Below are positions 60,923 to 64,000 of a DNA stretch of 64,000 nucleotides, piece by piece; within the stretch, counting starts at the first letter, position 1; every line of letters starts with the position of its first letter. The translations under genes were made by a program, and so were the position numbers. This stretch comes from JANMAT01 sp031359995 (GTDB lineage: Bacteria > Actinomycetota > Acidimicrobiia > Acidimicrobiales > Ilumatobacteraceae). The stretch covers positions 35,440 to 99,439 of the forward strand of contig JANMAT010000235.1 in assembly GCA_031359995.1 (NCBI GenBank), written 5' to 3'. The notes under the pieces are model-generated. The model worked only from the letters and a program-made list of their open reading frames with translations, did not search any database and had not been told where the DNA came from.

Positions 60923-61231
60923 ATGGCAGCCAAGAAGAAGGCCAGGGGTGGGCGCGTCACCGCCTCACCGTGGGCCGAGAAGCGCACCGTCGCCCGCACC
61001 GTCGTCGACCGGTTCCTCGCCGCCGGCTGGGTCGAGGCCGACAGCGAGGACGTGGCCGCCATCAACGCGGGCGGGATCCACCTGTCGAAGGTGTGCACGT
61101 GCAGCCCCGACGAGGCCGGCCACGTGATGACCCATGCCGCGCACGAGCACGCCGACACCGAGCACGCCGTGGTCGTGACGATGCACGAGGGCCCCCCGGT
61201 AGCCGTGCTCGTGTACGCCGGCGCCGAGTAG
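60923..61231 (+). CDS. Small His/Cys-rich protein of unknown function
   Basis: 102 residues. A Lys-rich N-terminus (MAAKKKARGGRVTASPW), a short helical part (RTVVDRFLAAGWVEADSEDV), then VCTCSPDEAGHVMTHAAHEH, which brings CxC and five His close together, followed by HADTEHAVVVTMHEGPP. The density of Cys and His suggests metal binding. GGGAG lies directly upstream. Separated by 11 bases from the P450 gene. No family recognised. Confidence 0.65.
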   Translation: MAAKKKARGGRVTASPWAEKRTVARTVVDRFLAAGWVEADSEDVAAINAGGIHLSKVCTCSPDEAGHVMTHAAHEHADTEHAVVVTMHEGPPVAVLVYAGAE

Positions 61232-61242
61232 CGCACCACACC

Positions 61243-62481
61243 ATGCCCCCGCCGCCCGCCGAGCTCCTGGCCCGCTTCGACGTCACCGACCCCCGCTTCC
61301 TTCAGGATCCGTACCCGGTGCTGCGAGACCTGCGCGAGGCCACGCCGATCTTCTGGTTCGAGCCGTCGCAGCAGTGGTTCGTGACGCGCTACGCCGATGT
61401 GCACGCCGCGCTGCGCGACCGCCGCCTGGGCCGGTCGTACCTGCACCGCTACACCCACGCCGAGCTCGGCCGCGCCGAACCGGACCCCCGCTGGGCCGAC
61501 TTCATGACGCACGAGCGCTGGTCGTTGCTGTCGCTGGAGCCGCCCGACCACACCCGCATCCGGTCGCTGATCGCCCGGGCGTTCACCCCGGGCTCCATCG
61601 CCGCGCTGCGCCCCACGATGGAGCGCTTCGCCGCCGAAGGGCTCGACCGTTGCCTCGCCGCGGGCGACAGCTTCGACCTGATCGCCGACTACGCCCAGCG
61701 CTACTCGGTGGCCGTCATCTGCGCCCTGCTCGGCCTGCCCGACACCGACACGCAGGCCCTGCTCGACTGGTCGCACGCCATCGTGAAGATGTACGAGCTG
61801 ACCACGCCCGATGCGCAGAAGGAAGCGGCCAACACCGCGGCGCGCGAGTTCATGGCCTACACGGCCGAGCTCATCGGCGCCAAGCGGGCCCGACCCGACG
61901 GCCTGCTCGTGTCGCGGCTGGCGCAGGTGGAGGACTCGGGCAAGCGCCTCACCGACGAGGAGATCATCTGCACCGTCATCGTGCTGCTCAATGCCGGCCA
62001 CGAGGCCACCGTGAACACCATGGGCAACGGCACACGGGCGCTCATGCAGCGGCGCGACCAGTGGGCCTGCCTCACCAGTGGTGAGGTGCCGGCCAGCGTG
62101 GCGGTGGAGGAGATGATCCGCTTCGACCCGCCGCTGCAGCTGTTCGAGCGCTGGGTGCTCGACGAGGGCGTCGAGATCGCCGGCCAACCCGTCGGCGTGG
62201 GCGACGAGATCGCCACCCTGTTCGGCTCGGCCAACCGAGACCCGCGCCGCTTCGTGGACGCCGACACCTTCGACATCGGGCGGGGCGACATGACGCACGT
62301 CGGTTTCGGTGGCGGCATCCACTTCTGTGTGGGGGCGCCGCTGGCCCGCCTGGAGATCGAGGTCGCGTTGGCCACACTGGTGGCCCGCTGCCCGAACCTC
62401 ACCCTGACCGCCGAGCCGCGGTTCCACGACGCCTTCGTGATCCACGGCCTGCAGGAGCTGCGCGTCACCACCGGGAACTAG
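61243..62481 (+). CDS. Cytochrome P450 (bacterial class I)
   Basis: 412 residues. I-helix NAGHEATVNT with the oxygen-activating Gly-His-Glu-Ala-Thr, K-helix ExxR in AVEEMIRFDP (Glu290, Arg293), and heme-binding GFGGGIHFCVGAPLARLE with Cys362. The length and HEATVNT motif match actinobacterial CYPs such as the CYP107/CYP125-neighbour families; exact family not assignable. No ferredoxin or reductase gene adjoins. In-frame codons run upstream through the preceding gene but lack homology. Confidence 0.93.
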   Translation: MPPPPAELLARFDVTDPRFLQDPYPVLRDLREATPIFWFEPSQQWFVTRYADVHAALRDRRLGRSYLHRYTHAELGRAEPDPRWADFMTHERWSLLSLEPPDHTRIRSLIARAFTPGSIAALRPTMERFAAEGLDRCLAAGDSFDLIADYAQRYSVAVICALLGLPDTDTQALLDWSHAIVKMYELTTPDAQKEAANTAAREFMAYTAELIGAKRARPDGLLVSRLAQVEDSGKRLTDEEIICTVIVLLNAGHEATVNTMGNGTRALMQRRDQWACLTSGEVPASVAVEEMIRFDPPLQLFERWVLDEGVEIAGQPVGVGDEIATLFGSANRDPRRFVDADTFDIGRGDMTHVGFGGGIHFCVGAPLARLEIEVALATLVARCPNLTLTAEPRFHDAFVIHGLQELRVTTGN

Positions 62482-62534
62482 CGTCGGGCTCGATCCGTCC
62501 CATCGGTGTGGATCACGAGCGACGAGGTGCGGGC

Positions 62535-63755
62535 GTGCCGGGACGCAGGATGACGACGCTGATCACGACGGCGCTGCTGCTGGCCTCATGCTCGTCGACC
62601 TCGGCGCCGTCGGCCGCGCCGACCACGACGACGCCCGCGGTGCCCGCCGCCGCGATCCCGGCGGTCAGCACGGCGGCCGCCGGGTTGGCCCACGACGCGA
62701 TCGAGTTCGGCGACAGCGGCCTGGAGCTCGACCGTCCGGCCGATTGGCGGGCGCTCGACGACGTCCCGTCCACCATGGGCATGGCGCGCACCCTCACCAA
62801 CGGTCCGGCCCACGAGCCGTGCACGACGGCGGCTGACGGGAGCCAGACGTGCGGCTCGCCGGTGGACGGTCTGGCCCCCGGGCAGATGGTCGTGCTCATC
62901 GGCACCGGCGGCGGAGCGGCGCCGTTCCCGCGGCTGGTGAGCGAGCAACTCGAGCGGCTGCCCGGCGAGCGGCGCACGGTCGGCGGGCGAACGGTGGTTG
63001 TCGATCGGGCGATGCCGCTCGACCGGTGCCTGCCCGGGGCCGAGCGGGCCGTCGGGGTGGCCGCCCCCGCCGAGCTGGCCGCCGAGGCGGTCTTCGTCAC
63101 CTTCTGCTGGCGGGGCCCGGGCCTCGACACCCTGGGCGCCCAGGTCGATGCCGTCATCGACTCCATCACCCTCGGCCCGGTCCAGACCGGCCTGGCCGTG
63201 CCGAGCTTCGACCACTGGCCCGTGGCCGGCACCGGCGTGGGCTGGGAGCTGCGGGCCCAGGCCATGCCCGGCCCCTTCGAGTGCGTGCTCCTCACCATCG
63301 ACGGCCAGCCCACGGCCAACGCCTGCTTCCGTCTGGCCGACGCCGGAACGGCACCCGTGCTGCCCGTGCACCTGGGGCTCACCCAGACCTTCGACGGCAA
63401 GCGGTTCGCTTACGGCGTGATCGAGGGTGCCGACACGCCGGCCGTGCTCGACGCCGACCCGCCGGTGGCGGTCGCCGCGCTGGTGGCGGACGGCGGCGTG
63501 CGGGTGTTCGTGACCGAGGTGGACCGCTGGGCCACCGGCGGCTGCGAGACGTTCACACTGCTCGACGCGCTCGGCGTCACCCGCCCCGGCGAACGCCCCA
63601 CGGTGCTGCCGCCCGTGTGCCGCGGCGACGAGGCCGACCTGTACCTGCTGACCCACAGCTCCGTGAACGAGGACGGTCGCATGGTCACGTTCCGCCGCAA
63701 CGCCGACGGCATGTGGCGCGTGGCCTTCGACCCGTGGGGCGTGCAGAGCGGCTGA
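62535..63755 (+). CDS. Putative lipoprotein of unknown function
   Basis: 406 residues from a GTG preceded by CGAGG. The N-terminus MPGRRMTTLITTALLLASCS is a lipoprotein signal (lipobox LASC). A Pro/Ala/Thr linker follows, then a domain with cysteines in HEPCTTAADGSQTCGSP and DRCLPGAERAVG, and a second part rich in beta-strands (VGWELRAQAMPGPFECVLLT, TFTLLDALGVTRPG, FRRNADGMWRVAFDP). An ATG at 62550 is an alternative start. I do not recognise the fold; the ending MVTFRRNADGMWRVAFDPW is a likely surface domain. Confidence 0.75.
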   Translation: MPGRRMTTLITTALLLASCSSTSAPSAAPTTTTPAVPAAAIPAVSTAAAGLAHDAIEFGDSGLELDRPADWRALDDVPSTMGMARTLTNGPAHEPCTTAADGSQTCGSPVDGLAPGQMVVLIGTGGGAAPFPRLVSEQLERLPGERRTVGGRTVVVDRAMPLDRCLPGAERAVGVAAPAELAAEAVFVTFCWRGPGLDTLGAQVDAVIDSITLGPVQTGLAVPSFDHWPVAGTGVGWELRAQAMPGPFECVLLTIDGQPTANACFRLADAGTAPVLPVHLGLTQTFDGKRFAYGVIEGADTPAVLDADPPVAVAALVADGGVRVFVTEVDRWATGGCETFTLLDALGVTRPGERPTVLPPVCRGDEADLYLLTHSSVNEDGRMVTFRRNADGMWRVAFDPWGVQSG

Positions 63756-63776
63756 GGTCGGTGACGGGCGGCGTCG

Positions 63777-64000
63777 CTACAGCGAGCCGATGAGGTGGTC
63801 CCAGGCGGGTACGCCGTGGATCAGCACCTGCTCCATGGCGTCGGCGTCCATCGGTCGACCGAGCAGGTAGCCCTGGCCGCCGGTGCAGCCCAGGGCGCGC
63901 AGCGTGCGCAGCTGCTCGACCGTCTCGATGCCCTCGGCCACCGATACCCGACCGAGCGCCGTGGCCAGCTCGATGACCGTGCGCACGATCGTCGTCGTCG
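63777..64000 (-). CDS. EAL-domain protein, C-terminal end (5' part outside window)
   Basis: Open to the window edge on the minus strand. The visible 74 residues are the end of an EAL domain: VIELATALGRVSVAEGIETV (the EGVET-like motif with active-site Glu), EQLRTLRALGCTGGQGYLLG and RPMDADAMEQVL. It would hydrolyse cyclic di-GMP; the EAL signature itself and any N-terminal GGDEF or sensor domain are outside. Together with the PAS-GGDEF gene 3 kb away it gives a c-di-GMP pair in this region. Confidence 0.88.
   Translation of the reverse strand, partial: TTTIVRTVIELATALGRVSVAEGIETVEQLRTLRALGCTGGQGYLLGRPMDADAMEQVLIHGVPAWDHLIGSL

Overview
This is a high-GC, gene-dense chromosomal segment with no rRNA, tRNA, CRISPR array, integrase or insertion sequence that I could see, and no gene-free stretch longer than about 120 bases. 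The gene content suggests an aerobic, chemoheterotrophic actinobacterium: F420-type LLM oxidoreductase, many acyl-CoA and SDR enzymes, Thr/Ala-rich lipoproteins, a cytochrome P450 and a DesA3-like desaturase. I lean towards the class Acidimicrobiia, but this is inference from gene style. A FliA-type promoter in front of a GGDEF gene hints at motility.

Layout. (1) 1-9539, plus strand: a catabolic and uptake cluster with an acyl-CoA dehydrogenase (cut by the window edge), SMP-30 lactonase, TetR regulator, a Liv-type ABC importer (binding protein, LivH, a fused LivM-LivG, LivF), an SDR and a cyclase-family hydrolase. (2) 9580-12797, minus strand: an APH-like kinase plus a small DUF6285-like partner plus an SDR, resembling the LvaA/LvaB/LvaD hydroxyacyl-CoA module, and a frameshifted isopenicillin-N-synthase-like oxygenase. 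(3) 12851-15151, minus: ECF sigma factor, its membrane anti-sigma factor, and a secreted low-complexity protein sharing repeat modules with the anti-sigma factor. (4) 15264-21333, minus: FAD-linked 2-hydroxyacid dehydrogenase, ALDH7-type dehydrogenase, S41-like peptidase and amidohydrolase. (5) 21442-25894, plus: enoyl-CoA hydratase, fused E1 alpha-beta 2-oxoacid dehydrogenase, and a BlaI/M56 sensor pair. (6) 25904-32639: SDR and MtnA (minus); amidase, AlkB-like oxygenase, purine nucleoside phosphorylase, an orphan phage-tail-tube-like protein and a FlK-like thioesterase (plus); LLM oxidoreductase (minus).

(7) 32716-39657: flavin monooxygenase, two paralogous uncharacterised proteins flanking an SDR and a QueA-like protein, enoyl-CoA hydratase, desaturase (minus) and aldo/keto reductase. 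(8) 39671-44668, minus: a transporter with a HEAT-repeat tail coupled to a cyclic-nucleotide-binding protein, and acetoacetyl-CoA synthetase. (9) 44732-49360, plus: an N-terminally truncated LivM, a degenerate GyrB-like ATPase behind a tiny coupled leader ORF, a small membrane protein, an RNA methyltransferase, an RpiR regulator and a TMEM175-like channel. (10) 49367-52051: a divergent pair, clavaminate-synthase/asparagine-oxygenase-like hydroxylase and threonine aldolase, sharing an inverted repeat. (11) 52052-57431, minus: YceI, SPFH, TetR, a small membrane protein, two cysteine-patterned lipoproteins and an SDR. (12) 57472-64000: glutamine-transaminase-like aminotransferase with omega-amidase, GGDEF protein, a small His/Cys protein, P450, a lipoprotein and the C-terminal end of an EAL protein.

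Two window-wide patterns stand out. First, about 18 start codons lie 6-9 bases after a TAnnnT hexamer and mostly lack a Shine-Dalgarno sequence, which is the signature of leaderless transcription. Second, all nine convergent gene pairs are separated by 40 bases or fewer, with one abutting and one overlapping, leaving little room for conventional terminators.
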